Positions 1-12,041 are shown, counted from the first letter of the stretch. The stretch is 64,000 bases of DNA from Rhizopus arrhizus (GCA_024220505.1 JAKZZE010000013.1:496001-560000), one strand, 5' to 3'. The notes: generated by a model from the sequence alone, not told the origin. Numbers and translations: made by a program.

Positions 1-159
1 GAATAATAAAATTTTCTTATGGCTGTGAGCTTATTTAATGTGAAATCTAAAGAATTCTATTGTAAACCCTGCATACTTTGTACACTTCAAGGAACTGTAC
101 ACTGCAGCTGGATTTGGTGTAATACAAAAGAACCAAGGGTTTTATTTATTTATTCTGGG

Positions 160-255
160 TCACAAAATATCTAACCAGTCGATCAACGCAGTCACGAAGC
201 GACCATAGGCACCAGAGCCTCCTACTACCTTCTTTCGACGGCTCAATTTCGTGAT
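160..255 (-). pseudogene. short coding-like remnant, unknown
   Basis: On the minus strand a short open stretch reads ...SRRKKVVGGSGAYGRFVTAL... and ends IDWLDIL with a TGA at 160-162. The local base composition is less AT-rich than the flanks and the residue mix looks coding. In-frame stops lie directly upstream, so it is either the last exon of a broken gene or the tail of a decayed element. I do not recognise the family. Confidence 0.2.
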
Positions 256-620
256 TTATCAGTTTGTCTGGCATAACTGCAAACCTAAGCGATAGTGTTT
301 CAATTTGTAGAAATTTATTATACAACTTTGTACTTTTAATTCGGATTCAATCCTACTCTTTTCACTGGCTTTCAATAGATTCGTTCTTTATCATTTCACA
401 ATACATAAAAATCATACCTTTCTCAATTACAACCAAAGGTAAGATAGAGATTCAAACACAATCCGTGAAAATCATAGACAGTGACAGCGTTAAATCTTTT
501 TGCACGGTTATGAAAATTAACTAGCTTATTGGGAATACATGTGCGAATTAATTCAGCTAGTGAGCAGCTTAATGAAATACGGTAACTTAATGTATGTTAA
601 TAAATACGAGTGATGACTTT

Positions 621-1700
621 TTATTTCAAAAGGTTTTTTGGCGCTTCAGGAATACGTAATTTCGAACTACGGGGAATGTCTCGAATAGATTCTTGCTTGA
701 TTGTCAGCTTGCTGTCTTGTACATGATCTGCTGACCGTTTACGAGTTCTCTTATTGTCTTGTTCGTTAATAAGGTGACTATCATAAGCGTTGCTAGTTGT
801 AATACATTGATCACGAAAACACAAGAGCTCAAATGCTAAATCCATACAATTGTCAATGCTCTCTAAAGACTTCGTAATACTGTGTTTGTGGGTTTCAATT
901 GTTATATAAACACCACCTTCTTCCAAGAAGGTGTTCACAAAGAACACCTGAAGAGCACATACTTGTAGCGAGTCAACAGAACAAATCTCAACACCGCCCA
1001 TCAAGTATCTATCCTAATAACTTTATTTTCAATAGACACCTTGACTCTATCAGAGATGAACTTGGTATCGTTGGGATCTTCTGCACTTCCCCTCATCGTC
1101 GCTATTTCATTTTCAGTATTATACCCTTGTTTAATTTTGTCATTAACGATACACATGTCCACCTTAAGCATGGTATCTGTAACTGTGTCATATATAGTGA
1201 GATTCGTTTCACCTCTAAATCAATGTTCTGTAAGAGAAAACCTTTCTATTTTTAATTGTACCCACTATTTTAATCCAAGGCCACAATAACGAAACAATTT
1301 TTCTGTAACTAATACCCAAAACTTAACAATAAAATCCCATTCAGAAGAGCAAATTTGAGGATCGAATAGATGAGATTCATGCTTCATCAAAAGAAGGAAT
1401 TTCAACACAACGTCAATATAAAAAAAGGCGTCATTGCTATTTATATCTAATTTTGGATTATGCATATACTCTAGTTGTTTGGCTTGCTTATACATTGCGC
1501 TTATCTTCATATTCCTTAAAAATTGGAGCGAGTATGCCTCTGATGTATTCATATTCACTGGTATCGTACTTGTGAGTCTTGTATCTCTTTTTCAACTCTT
1601 TCCATTGTTGCCTTGTAAATAAAGTTGTTTGAGATTGAAGATACGAAAAACTTAAATCTAAGGGAATTCAGGTCTAAAGAAACTATTGATTTATCGCTGG
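621..1700 (-). pseudogene. decayed member of a repeated fungal gene family
   Basis: Minus-strand pieces in several frames join into one protein-like series. They run WKELKKRYKTHKYDTSEYEY (about 1600), HLFDPQICSSEWDFIVKFWV (about 1350), TVTDTMLKVDMCIVNDKIKQ (about 1150), and finally a part with SLQVCALQVFFVNTFLEEGG and the basic tail KRTRKRSADHVQ (about 740-980). Stop codons and frame changes separate them, for example a TAG right after CGLGLK near 1266. The motif xDFxVKFWG also occurs in the remnant at 33.5-34.0 kb, so this is a dispersed family. From memory, large families of hypothetical proteins with this motif occur in Mucorales genomes; that part is recollection, not something shown here. 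Function unknown. Confidence 0.5.
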
Positions 1701-2589
1701 TAGTTCATGAGTGAAAACAAAGGGGAAGGTTGACAGCTTTTGATTTGATTATAGTGACAGTTGCTAATATGTATATTATGTTTAGTTTCGCTATACGGTG
1801 AAGTGATAGCAAAAACCAATTAATAGAAGACTGTAAGATACTCTTAATGTACAATAATAATACGATTAACAATAACACTAATTCTTGACTTCAATTGCTT
1901 GAACATGCAAAGTATATATATATACTCGGTACCCAAAATTAATTTTAGCGGGAAGAAAGCCTTTTTATTATTACTTTACAACAATAGATACTTTGGAATA
2001 ACATATTAAAATAAGGTGATTGGGGAGAATATACAATTGTAAAGAGGATTATGGTGATTTTGATAAATAAAACAAATGATGTGCCAATTGATTATTCGCT
2101 TTGATTTTGATTTTTATGATGTTCTTTTCTGTTTAGTGCGCTGACACATTGGATGAACAATGCGTCCAGAGCTCGGGTAGAAAATAATAGGTAAGAAAAA
2201 TAATGTCGGCCAATTGTGACGCGAGTCTATTCAATTCCCGATGCGGTGAAGCAGATTATTTTCCTTTCCATTTTCTTCAATAACGTCTGTTAGAGTTATC
2301 CAAACACACCATTAGGATCGCCATAAAAAGGAGCATCGATTGAATACAAAATAAGCTTTAAAAATAAAAAAGGAATCAAAGGCGACTCCCAACCAAAATC
2401 CGACTTTGCCAATGATAAAAGATTTTATTCCGGTAAATGTTCGGTCCGCACATTTACGTCATCCTTTTCGTCATTTGACTGAGCTTCATCTTACCCTGGG
2501 GTTGCCAGTCCCTTCAAGGCCAAAAAAAAAATTCAATTGTATCTATTTTTTTTCTTGGTAAAACAACAATACTCGAGGGAATACCAAAT
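1701..2589. other. intergenic, no gene seen
   Basis: AT-rich sequence with no long open frame. The last 150 bases precede the ATP synthase gamma start and must hold its promoter and 5' UTR; a run of A at 2522-2531 and a T-rich stretch follow. I see no clear TATA element. Confidence 0.5.
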
Positions 2590-3699
2590 ATGTTGTTCAC
2601 TGTTTCTCGCATTGCTCGCCCCACTACTGCTCCCGTCAGGTACAAAACGACACATTGAACGAAAAGTAGAAAAAATAATAATTGAAAAACATAGCCAAGC
2701 TGTTCAAGCTCGTAACATGGCTACTTTGAAAGAAAGTAAAATATGCACAACACTCGACAATGAATGAAAGAAAATTAAACCCATTTTTTTTTCTTTTTAA
2801 AATAGTTCAACAACGTTTGAAGTCTGTTCAAAATATTGAAAAGATCACAAAGTCCATGAAGATGATTGCCTCCACCAAGGTCACCAAGGCTCAACGTGGT
2901 ATGGAAGCTGCTCGTGCTTTCGGTGCTTCTTCTAACGGTAGAGTATATAAAAAGTGAATATGTGGACATGTAACTAAATTTCAATATAGCTCTTTTCACC
3001 AATGCTGAAACCAAGGCTGCCGATGACGCCAAGAGTCTCTATATTGCGGCTTCCTCTGACCGTGGTCTTTGTGGTGGTATTCACTCTAGTGTCTCCAAGG
3101 CCACTCGTCGTGCTCTTGCCGAATCTCCCGAATCTGCCTTGGTCGTTCTTGGTGATAAGCCCAAGGCTCAATTGAGCCGTGTTTTGCGCAAGAACATTGC
3201 CATCACTTTCAATCAAATCGGCAAGAACATTCCTACCTTTGAAGAAGCTTCTTCTATTGTGGATGTGATCAACGCTCAAGGTGTCGAATACGATACGGCC
3301 AACATTGTTTACAACAAGTTCAAGTCTGTTATTGCCTATGAAGCCGAGACAATCCCTGTTTACTCTGAAGCTACCTTCAAGAACTCTCCCAACTTTTCTG
3401 TTTATGAAATTGAAGATGACGTCCTTGCTAACCTTCAAGAATTCAACTTTGCCAACAGTATCTATTGGGCCATGGTCGAAGGTCACGCTTCTGAAATGTC
3501 TGCTAAGCGTACTGCAATGGAGAACGCCACCAAGAACGCTGGTGAGATGATTGGTAAGTTGACCATGACTTATAACCGTGGTCGTCAAGCTGTTATTACC
3601 AACGAATTGAGTAAGTTTTTATATAAAAAAGAAGAGAGAGATTTGAAATGCTCATTTTATTTTTTAGTTGATATTATTACTGGTGCTTCTGCTCTTTAA
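2590..3699 (+). CDS. ATP3: ATP synthase F1 subunit gamma, mitochondrial
   Basis: Central stalk subunit of mitochondrial F1Fo ATP synthase; its rotation couples proton flow to ATP formation. Five exons, 2590-2639, 2695-2735, 2806-2937, 2990-3610 and 3668-3699, sum to 876 nt (291 residues), usual for the family. The start was chosen because exon 1 gives a basic, hydroxylated presequence, MLFTVSRIARPTTAPVS, fitting mitochondrial import. The mature part opens MATLKEIQQRLKSVQNIEKI, then shows SSDRGLCGGIHSSVSK, and ends with the family signature TNELIDIITGASAL. Both ends of the protein form the coiled coil that enters the alpha3beta3 ring. Codon use is rich in C-ending codons (AAG, ATC, GCC) compared with other genes here, typical of a highly expressed gene. 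An AATAAA-like signal lies near 3770. Confidence 0.95.
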
Positions 3700-4076
3700 G
3701 CATGTTGAACAACAACAATAAGAAAAGAGAAATGAGGACAATGTATTTGTGGGTTCTTGTTCACATAAAAAATAATAAACAACAAAAAAATCACATTATG
3801 CGTGCGTAGATCGTATTGTATGACTATTTTTAAGGCAGTGAACATCACAAGTAGAATGATTCCAAGTGTCTTCAGTCAACCTCTGAGTTAGATCATTGAC
3901 TTATAACCACAATGAAATGTAGGCTCTCTTTTTTTTTCCCCCCTTTTCATCATGTTTTCTAAATAATGAAAATTTAGAACTCCCAAAATGAGAATAATTA
4001 TATTGTCACTGAGAAAATGTGATGACTATTTTGGAAATTTTTTTTTTTTTTTTTTTCAAAGACAATAGCCCAAAGA

Positions 4077-4268
4077 ATGAAATTGAGTGTCTTATCCATC
4101 CCTGGCAGCCTGCTAAGTAACTTGCGAACAAGCTTCTACAGCTCGATGAGTCAAAGTGCCGCTGTCATCCAAAGGTCATCTTCTAACACCATACTTTTTT
4201 TTAATAAAGAACCCGTTGTTGATCCTCTTTTGATAAATTTGTCTGATGAATTAAATCAGGCAACATAA
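4077..4268 (+). CDS. possible small protein, 63 aa
   Basis: Open frame of 63 codons starting MKLSVLSIPGSLLSNLRTSF, with a second Met at residue 24 (MSQSAAVIQRSSS). The N-terminus is mildly hydrophobic and basic and could be an organellar presequence. It sits about 380 bp after ATP3 on the same strand, following a long T run. Composition is more gene-like than other small frames nearby, but I recognise no family and see no splice partner. It may well be chance. Confidence 0.2.
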   Translation: MKLSVLSIPGSLLSNLRTSFYSSMSQSAAVIQRSSSNTILFFNKEPVVDPLLINLSDELNQAT

Positions 4269-4666
4269 CCAAATGTGAGTTTTTTCTCTTTCTCACTCTT
4301 CTTCCTGATCAATTTTTGAACAGCATGTGTCTTCTTACTTGTTTTCTTACTAAAGAGCAAATCTTTTATTTTCTTTGCTTGTTCTATCTCAAATTGCCTC
4401 AACTTTCTCCTATTAAGTGTTATCAAAATTTCACTACTTTCTTTCCAACTTTTTTATTTTTCCTAAAAATTTGAAAAATACAGTAAATAATATAAAATGA
4501 CAAATCATTAATATCTAGTATTTGATTTCTTTTTGTCCTTCACTCGTGAACAGAATAAAATATAATTATGTCGTCACTGTCTTTTAACGCTTTAGATAAC
4601 TTGCCAATTGATTACTTCCTTTCAACGTGTCGCTATTATCATTTTAGCAGAATCGAGGCGTAATAA

Positions 4667-4688
4667 CTCTCTCTCTCTCTCTCTCTCT
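4667..4688. repeat. (CT)11 microsatellite
   Basis: Eleven perfect CT units in intergenic DNA. Confidence 0.9.
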
Positions 4689-6734
4689 TTTGCTATCTTT
4701 TCCGTTTTTGATTATTGTCATACGTCTGGCATAAACTGTTACTCTTTATATAAAAAAGGGAAAAAAAGAAAAGAAAAGAAAAATAGGTTACTTGACTCCT
4801 TTTGTCATCTAGCTCCATATTTCCTATTCATTACAAAGAGTGCATCTGGTTGCAAACCAACAGATTATTTTAGCCAGAAGCCAACAACAGAGGAGATATC
4901 CCTTCATCCAAGGAGTAGATTTCTTTATTTTGTTGCTATTGATCACTAGTGATATATTACTGTCGTATTTATTGAGTATTCTTGTACACCTGTGGTAAAC
5001 AGATTGCATGTTTGGCAAACCAGCAATATATCACTCCTTAGGCCATCAACCGGTATTGATTACTTTTGTATAGGTGTTTAATTGCTATTATTTTACTAGC
5101 AATATTAATCAGTTTCTAGCTAACAGTTGACATCACTCTTGATATCCAAAATTGACTCTTATTCTCAAGAAATCCACTCACAGTTCTGATTGGTTTACGA
5201 GTAAAAGAAGATGACAAGAAGCTATAGTTTTTATATCTCAGCGATCATGTCTAAACAATTGATCTTTTGCTATGTCATCGATTTTGACAAGGCAATTGTC
5301 ACTCAAAATACTTGTGAGCTTAAACTGTTCAACTTTCTCTTGATTTATTTCAAGTTTGATTTTGAAGTTATAATTTATTCAGCGTAACATACAACTCCTT
5401 TTTGTGGGTGCTAAAATAAACTATTTGTCGATCATTGGATCATTCTAGAAAAAGGAAGCATCAAGTGGTTTGTTGCTGTTCAGCAAAGACATATTATTTC
5501 ATTTATTATCAATGTCGGCTTGAGTGACACAATGTATCACACTGCAACTGACTTTCTACAAAAGAGGATGGATATCATGCACAGTCGTAAACTTTTCTTT
5601 TAACCCTGACATTTGATTATAAATTGATAAATCATACAAAGAAAGACAGGAAAAAGGGTTATTTTTTAAAAAAAAAAACTTTTTTGTATAGTGTCGTCAT
5701 TCCATATAAATTAATCTTATAATAACAAAAGAGGTGACCTTTGATTGAAATTTAATTTTTTATTGGTTAATTTACTTTAAGTTGGAGTAGTTGGTTGTAG
5801 GATGGAGTGATTTGTAAACAACCAATGATATAAACGAGGGAAAAAGAGGTAACTTTATTTCGCAACGTTTTTTTTTTTTCTCTTTTTGAAAAAAAAAGGT
5901 GTCTTTTCTCCATCCTTTTGGACTACTTTAATCATAATCCACTGTATATCTAAACAAGTAGGATTATGTAGGATTGTGCTTGTAAAAGCACAATGGAAAG
6001 ACGTCATGTGATGTATTTGGGTCAATCCAATCACGTGATTTATGAGAACATTCGCGTATTTAGTTTACCCAACAATGGACTTCCTTTGGGGTCTTAATAA
6101 ACATCAATTTGGTAATCAACACGTTCTCAACTCACAAAATAAGCTAATAATAAAGAAAAGCGTATGATTTTTGTCTTTCTCTCGCTATTATTCTTCTTCG
6201 TTCTACTTTATGTCATCTCAACATCATCCTATTCTATAGGGTTGTTTTCTACTTTAGATTGTTTATATTAAACAAATCCACTGAAAGGTTTAATCGATTT
6301 ACCCCTTAATTTTTTACATGAAACAAATGAGTTCCAGATCATACGAGATTAAATTTTATTTTGTTCAACCGATGTTGTCCGAGCCATTTTTTTTTTATTA
6401 ATTTTTTACAACTCTGACCATTTTATTTAAATCTTGCGTTGTACACAGAGCAAGTGTTGAAACAGAGAAAGAGAGTAGTGTACGTATATGAGGTAGCATA
6501 TATAAAGTAGTCATGGTAACAGTAAAACCAAAAAAAAAAAACATTGTATTTATCGGCGCATGTATAAAAAAAGTAACAAGATTTTCTAATAAAAAGTAGA
6601 ATGATCATTGCTTTAAGAATTTTCTTTTTAAACCCTAAAATGCTCAGCCCACGCGACAATATAAAAAAAGTTTTGAAATATTTAAACTTTTACATTTTTC
6701 TTGTTTTTAATTGATTGTTGTCTTCCTCAGTCAA

Positions 6735-8098
6735 ATGTATAGCACCAATTATTATCCTTCTCCTCACAGTGATAGTGATGATAACAAGAATATCAAACAA
6801 GGTAACCATGATAATCATACAATAAAGCATTTTGTTTAATTATGCTCGTAGAATTTACAAATTACCATGACAACAAATTGATGATAAGCACTCCTTTAGA
6901 TCATCATCAAGCTTATTACTTTCATGAAACACCAGAATCATCGATTAGTTCAGCATCTTCTATTAGTGATTTGGGATTATTTGATAACAACAACTATGTA
7001 TTATCTCACAGACCTTCATTTGAATATCCTTCTCTTGTGCAACCATCACCTGCTTTATCTTGCTCCCCTTCACTTTCTTTGATGGAAGACACAGGACAAT
7101 ATAATCATTATTCTCCTTCCTTTCATTTTCCTACTGGTTGTTTGAATGATGAAATTCAATTAATTCCTTCCCTTTCTGTAAGGTTCTAGTTTATCATCTA
7201 TCATTCATACTAACAACATTATTAGGATGAAGACCATATGATACTCTTGCAAAAAGATAATTATAATCCTAATCCTTATTATCATCCTACTCCTTCTACA
7301 AATGAGACATCATCATTAAGTGAACTATCAAAAGAACAATTAATTGAACGTGTAGTAAGATTAGAAATGGAAAAGAATTATAGATCAGTTCCTATTCGCT
7401 CAAGTAATTAATTTATATTAAACTAACGCGTGTATACTTACTATTATCATAGAATCCAATAGTATATTAATAGCTGATCCTATTGTGACTGAAAACAAGG
7501 AAAAATTATCTCAGATGCATTCTTGTAAATGGGAATCTTGTGATGCTCAAGCTCCTACGTTAGATAAACTGATGACACATATTTGTAATAGTCATATTGG
7601 AAGTGGAAAGGTAATTTGAATTGACATCAATAACGAGACTAATACTCTCATAGGCGACTTATCATTGCGAGTGGCAAGATTGTCCTAGAAATAAAAAACC
7701 TTTTATGAAAAGACACAAGATGCACAACCATATGAGAACTCATACAGGCGAAAGGCCTTTTGTATGCACTGTGATAGGTACACTGGCAAGATTCATATCA
7801 TACAAATAACAAAACTCATAAAAAATGCGTAGGTTGCAACAAAACATTCTCAAGACCTGATTCACTTAGTACACATATCAAGACACATTCAGATTGCCGA
7901 CCTTATTTATGCTCTATGCCTGGCTGTAACAAAGCTTATTATCATTCTAGATCTCTAAGAAAACATATTAAATCAACTCATATGAAACACTCAAAAATCA
8001 ACATTCCTTCATCATCATCGTCGTCGGCTCGGAATACAGTGACACAACCATCTGTGTACAAGAACAGTCATTTAGAAAATAGAATCAATAAGTCTTAG
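6735..8098 (+). CDS. GLI/ZIC-like C2H2 zinc-finger transcription factor
   Basis: Likely nuclear DNA-binding regulator. Six exons, 6735-6801, 6852-7177, 7226-7403, 7453-7610, 7654-7777 and 7833-8098, give 372 residues. The N-terminal half is Ser/Pro/His-rich and low-complexity, as in activation domains. From about residue 200 come four to five fingers with GLI spacing: CKWESC with a paired THICNSH, CEWQDC with the long RHKMHNHMRTHTGERPF linker, GCNKTFSRPDSLSTHIKTH, and GCNKAYYHSRSLRKHIKSTH. The exon 5/6 junction falls inside a finger (VIG|CNKTF) and restores it, which confirms the splice. A short leucine-containing helix (LSELSKEQLIERVVRLEMEK) precedes the fingers. The target genes cannot be read from sequence. 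Confidence 0.85.
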
Positions 8099-8666
8099 TA
8101 AGATGATCATACCTATGTGTGATATTATGAATAATTATGTTGTGTAAGCTATTTATTATACATATACTTTCCTTTCCCCTGTTTGAACATACTTTTTTTT
8201 TTTATTTATTTTTGTTTATACATGTTGCTTTGGTTTGCTTTCCCTTTAAAAAATAAAAATTTGCTTTTTAACTTTTATAATCGTTTCAGACAGTGTGAGA
8301 ATATTGTCCCAAATATAAAACAATGGGGCCATGCAGCCGAAATAGCGCGATATTCTACCCCATTATATCCCAACAAGGAAGGGGTGAACCATGTTTCACA
8401 AAAAAATGTGGCAAATTCAATGGTAGATCTACATTGATAATCGCTATGAATTGAAACATACATCATTCTTGTACAAAATAAATAAATTGCCCCTTTCACA
8501 CAACCTGCCTTGCTTGAATAAAGTGACTCTAAAATAAAAGAGAGATTTATTTTGAACTGGAGATAGACTCAAACAGCTCATCTGTATTATAAATATTTAC
8601 ATGCCCTGGTGGTGGGAAATAGGGTTGAACAGTGGCATTTGAACTCTTTTTTCCCTATAAAAAGTA
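8099..8666. other. intergenic between convergent genes
   Basis: 3' flank of the zinc-finger gene and of the minus-strand BLOC-1-like gene. A 50-codon coding-like stretch at 8285-8437 (RQCENIVPNIKQWGHAAEIA...) has no splice partner or recognisable family and is left uncalled. Confidence 0.4.
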
Positions 8667-9213
8667 TTAACCTCCATTAGCATTATTATAAAGAAACGTT
8701 ACAAGTCCAAAAGATATATTTGATGTGCTTGCAGATATTGCTCTTTCCATTTGATCTAAATTATTTGCTACTGAATTGTACGTATCTTTTACTCTATTTA
8801 CAATATTCTATATAAATATTAGGATGTATTATATTATATCAAGTTGGTACCTTAATTACCTCTAATTGATCAATTTGATTAAAAGTATTCTGCATTTCCT
8901 CATTCTTTGCTTTTAAAACATTCAACATGTCATTATTAGTTGTGATCTCAGTCTGAACCTAAATAAGAGTTAAGGTACTGTTCTTTATTTTATTTTTTAT
9001 TTTTACGTTGGTTGCTAATTCCTTTGTTTCATTCATCTGTTTCATGGAATTGTCAATTTGTAAACAAAAATGATTCACCTAGTATAAACAGGCTGATATT
9101 AACTACTTTTTGAGTAAGATTCTTTTCCTTCTTCTTACAGTCGTTTTAGTCATTGAATCTACAGAAAGTCTTGTTGCTAACTCTTTAGACGCCTCATCAA
9201 GTAAAATTTCCAT
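8667..9213 (-). CDS. BLOC-1 subunit 4 (cappuccino)-like coiled-coil protein
   Basis: A gene whose exons are too short to show as long open frames. Four exons, 9139-9213, 9007-9078, 8860-8958 and 8667-8807, all in phase 0, give 128 residues. The product is almost wholly helical: MEILLDEASKELATRL, then NHFCLQIDNSMKQMNE, LKAKNEEMQNTFNQIDQLEN, and VKDTYNSVANNLDQMERAIS. The pattern 'EEM...F..IDQLE..V..V...V..LD..E' resembles subunit 4 of BLOC-1, a complex that helps sort cargo on endosomes and, in yeasts, regulates Rab5 cycling. Assignment is by pattern only; another small BLOC/BORC subunit is possible. The stop of NPC2 lies only 60 bp upstream on the same strand. Confidence 0.55.
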
Positions 9214-9272
9214 ATTTAAAGAATAATAGAGAAAAGAAGAAAAAAAAAAAAAAAAGCAGATAATGCATCATT

Positions 9273-9404
9273 TCAATTTATTTTAAAAATGCCATGATGT
9301 CTAGGCAAGACGATAGATGCTACAACGCAAGTAACCCTCTTTGCATCGGAATTTCTAACATCAGCACGCACAGTATACTTTCCCTATTGAATTGTATTAT
9401 TGTA

Positions 9405-9435
<31 letters not shown>

Positions 9436-9997
9436 GGATTCTATACTTACAGAAGCTATTATGATTTAAATGAGTGACATTGAAAATAAATGTAGAACAT
9501 GGGAATCATGTATTATTGTATATGTTTCACTTACGAACTTGTAGAGGTATAACAAAACTTTCTTCGAAGGTAACCACGCCATCTTGAAGAGGGCATGCTC
9601 TATTTACTAACATGATTGTTTCACAAAAATCAAGAGCTGCTTTATACAACTGAACCGAGCCATATTTAAGTGTGAGGTCAATTTTGGCACCTGGAGCAAT
9701 GTTTTGTGATAAAAAGGCTTGGAAACCAACAGTAAATTGATGTCCCTTGACGGGTGGATTAGGAGTTACATAAACATAACCAATACTGTTATACATTGCC
9801 AAATGATCAGTTTTTTTTTTTTGTATTGAAAGAGAAGCTTACGTTAATTGTTCTTGCTCAGTATCTTCACATTTCGTGATTAACCCATTCGCATAACTAG
9901 GTAATGAAGCATATTTAGTTTGATTAAAAATATCTGATGAACAATGGATTATGGTAAGAAGAGCTGCAAACAGCAATACGAATAGAAGGAATTTCAT
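9273..9997 (-). CDS. NPC2: NPC2-like ML-domain phosphatidylglycerol/phosphatidylinositol transfer protein
   Basis: Small secreted or vacuolar lipid-binding protein; family members carry sterol or PG/PI in a beta-sandwich pocket. Exons 9843-9997, 9535-9785, a 5-nt microexon at 9451-9455, and 9273-9383 give 173 residues. A clear signal peptide opens the protein (MKFLLFVLLFAALLTIIHCS). The ML domain shows VTPNPPVKGHQFTVGFQAFL, the paired cysteines in LDFCETI and RACPLQDG, IPLQVPSGKYTVRADV and a final VTCVVASIVLP. The microexon supplies CTTCT, which completes Pro-Ser in VPSGKYTV and keeps frame; skipping it shifts frame. Its flanks are AATAG upstream and GTAAGTATAG downstream on the minus strand. 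The last intron contains a 26-base homopolymer. Confidence 0.85.
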
Positions 9998-10335
9998 CTT
10001 TAAAAAAATAGAAAAGCAAGAAAAGATAGATGAAAAAGAAAAAAGCTTACAATTATATAGCCAAATACCTAATCATATCCTTCATTACAAATATGGCCAG
10101 AGAAAGAGAGAAAGAAAAAAAAAAGGGGGAAAGATATCTTTCGAAAACAGACTCTTTGACTAATTATGCTCTTCTTTCACCTATGCATGAATAAAGTAAT
10201 CAATCCCTTTCTGTGATTTTATAACCATCCAACTTAATGTTTTAACAGGTCCACGTACAACCTTGGAGTCGTAATTTTATACTGTGCTTCTCGGCATGTC
10301 AAAGGGACGCTTAAAATATGCATAGTAAAATATGT

Positions 10336-10380
<45 letters not shown>

Positions 10381-10508
10381 CGTTGGAAAATGCTTGTTGT
10401 ATGCGGATAAAATAATGAGAGTGAAAATACACTTCGATACAAATTTGCCTTTTTTGACAGTGTACCTCTTTTAGAAAAAAAAAATTTTTTTTATCTATCT
10501 TTTTTCTT
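9998..10508. promoter_or_regulatory. divergent NPC2/METTL25 promoter region with T42 tract
   Basis: Shared 511-bp upstream region of two divergent genes. It holds an uninterrupted run of 42 T at 10339-10380 and shorter A/T runs at 10480-10500. Poly(dA:dT) tracts of this kind exclude nucleosomes in fungal promoters; that role is inferred. Confidence 0.45.
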
Positions 10509-12041
10509 ATGAGTGAAGCAGAGGATTTTTTACTTCCAAACTATCCCATAAGGTTACCAGAAGGATATACATGCCCTGAAAAGTATGTATTGGCTTTGAT
10601 AGACTATATAGAAAAATACAGATGTTGGACTGAAATTCACTTTGTGGATTTCATTACACTCAATCATTGGAATCTTATAAGTGAAGATTGGCAACATGCT
10701 TTGCTGAATGAGGAAGATTTATTTGATACAATCACAAAGATTGCTTTTGGCAAATACAAAGTAAAAAAAGAGAAAAAGAAGAGGAAAGAGAAAACAATAA
10801 TAAAAACAATTCATCCTATTTTAGGAAAGTTGGCCTGAGTCTTTAAGAAGCTATATTAAAGAAACAAAAGAGATTGAATTACCTAGAATAAATCCTCATT
10901 CATGTAAAAAAAGAAAATAGATGAATTGCATTTATCAAATAGAAAATAACCAAGATCCTTTCCTTCAATCGTTCCTGAAACCTTGTTCTGTTTTATAGCA
11001 AAACAAATAATAAGCAGCCTTGATAAGCGTATTTTACCAGGCATGGTAGAAAAGAAGATACATGAAGTAGAAAGAATGACACCTGTCATAAAACAACTCG
11101 CAAGCGATCATCAGGTGGAATCCATCATGGACTTGGGCGCCGGTCAAGGCTATCTTTCTCGCTCTTTAGCTTACCGCTCTAACCTCAAGGTACTGGCTGT
11201 TGATTCATCCGAGGTGCAGACCTGCGGTGCAAAGCGTTTCGATGAAAGGATCATCAAGCATTTGAAAAAAAGTGATGTGTTACAATTGCATCATGTCAAT
11301 GAATTTATTACGCCTGAGAATGCCTCGACAATTTTATCTAGGTGGAGCAAAACACAGAATGAGAAGTGGTTGCTTTGCGGTCTTCATACCTGTGGAGATT
11401 TAGCCAGCATGATTCTCAGATTGTTTGCCTCGAGCGATGACATGACCTGCTTGGTCAATGTTGGTTGCTGCTATCATTTCCTAAGCGAACAAAGACCACA
11501 TTGCGGCTTTCCTATGAGTGATGTAGTGAAAAAGACAAATTTAGTGATTGGACATACCTCAAGGATGCTCTCAAGCCAAGTGCCAGAACGGTGGGTGGAC
11601 AAGTCAGAGGATACATTGATCGCCCTTGAGCATCATTTCTTTAGAGCTCTCTTGCAGTTCATCATGGTAAAAAAAGGTCTCGCTGCACCTGGTGCTGCTC
11701 CCGTCATTGGTAGATTGAACAAGAAAAAGGACTTTACTTCGTTCTCGGTCTATGTTCAAGCTGCTCTTTCAAGATTAGGTCTACCAGCAGGAACAATTAC
11801 AGATGAAGAAGCAAACGACTATTATAATATGTACAAAGCCAAGCAGATAGATAAGCAGATTGCGTATGTCTGGTCTCTACGAGCCATATTAGCGCCTGTG
11901 CTAGAAAGTATCATACTTGTTGACAGATGGCTTTATCTGGACGGTGTTATTCCGGATAGTCCAACCAAGAAGGTGTGCTTATGGCCTCTATTTGATCCTA
12001 TTACTTCCCCTAGAAACATGGTCATTATGGCTACTAAATAG
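10509..12041 (+). CDS. METTL25/RRNAD1-like SAM-dependent methyltransferase
   Basis: Three exons, 10509-10760, 10825-10903 and 10999-12041, give 457 residues, normal for the METTL25 family. The N-terminal 110 residues are family-specific (EKYRCWTEIHFVDFI, SWPESLRSYIKETKEIELPR). The methyltransferase part starts with the conserved entry GMVEKKIHEVERM, followed by SAM motif I, IMDLGAGQGYLSRSLA, at about residues 150-166. Then come LLCGLHTCGDLA, and VNVGCCYHFLSE, the Cys-Cys-Tyr motif typical of this group. Exon 2/3 joining (PHS|SKQ) restores frame. The substrate is not established from sequence; the RRNAD1 name reflects similarity to rRNA adenine dimethylases. The 3' end faces the velvet gene 135 bp away. 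Confidence 0.85.

Larger units (their letters stand above)
3700..6734. other. long intergenic region
   Basis: Three kilobases without a confident gene. It contains T-runs (about 4039-4056, 5867-5878), a CT microsatellite at 4667-4688, a small open frame at 4077-4268 and the upstream region of the zinc-finger gene. Open frames on either strand are low-complexity and lack splice-supported partners. Confidence 0.5.

Noticed and set aside
2974..3588. 204-codon minus-strand frame opposite ATP synthase gamma
   Set aside because: Antisense shadow of a strongly codon-biased gene; the plus strand is certain.
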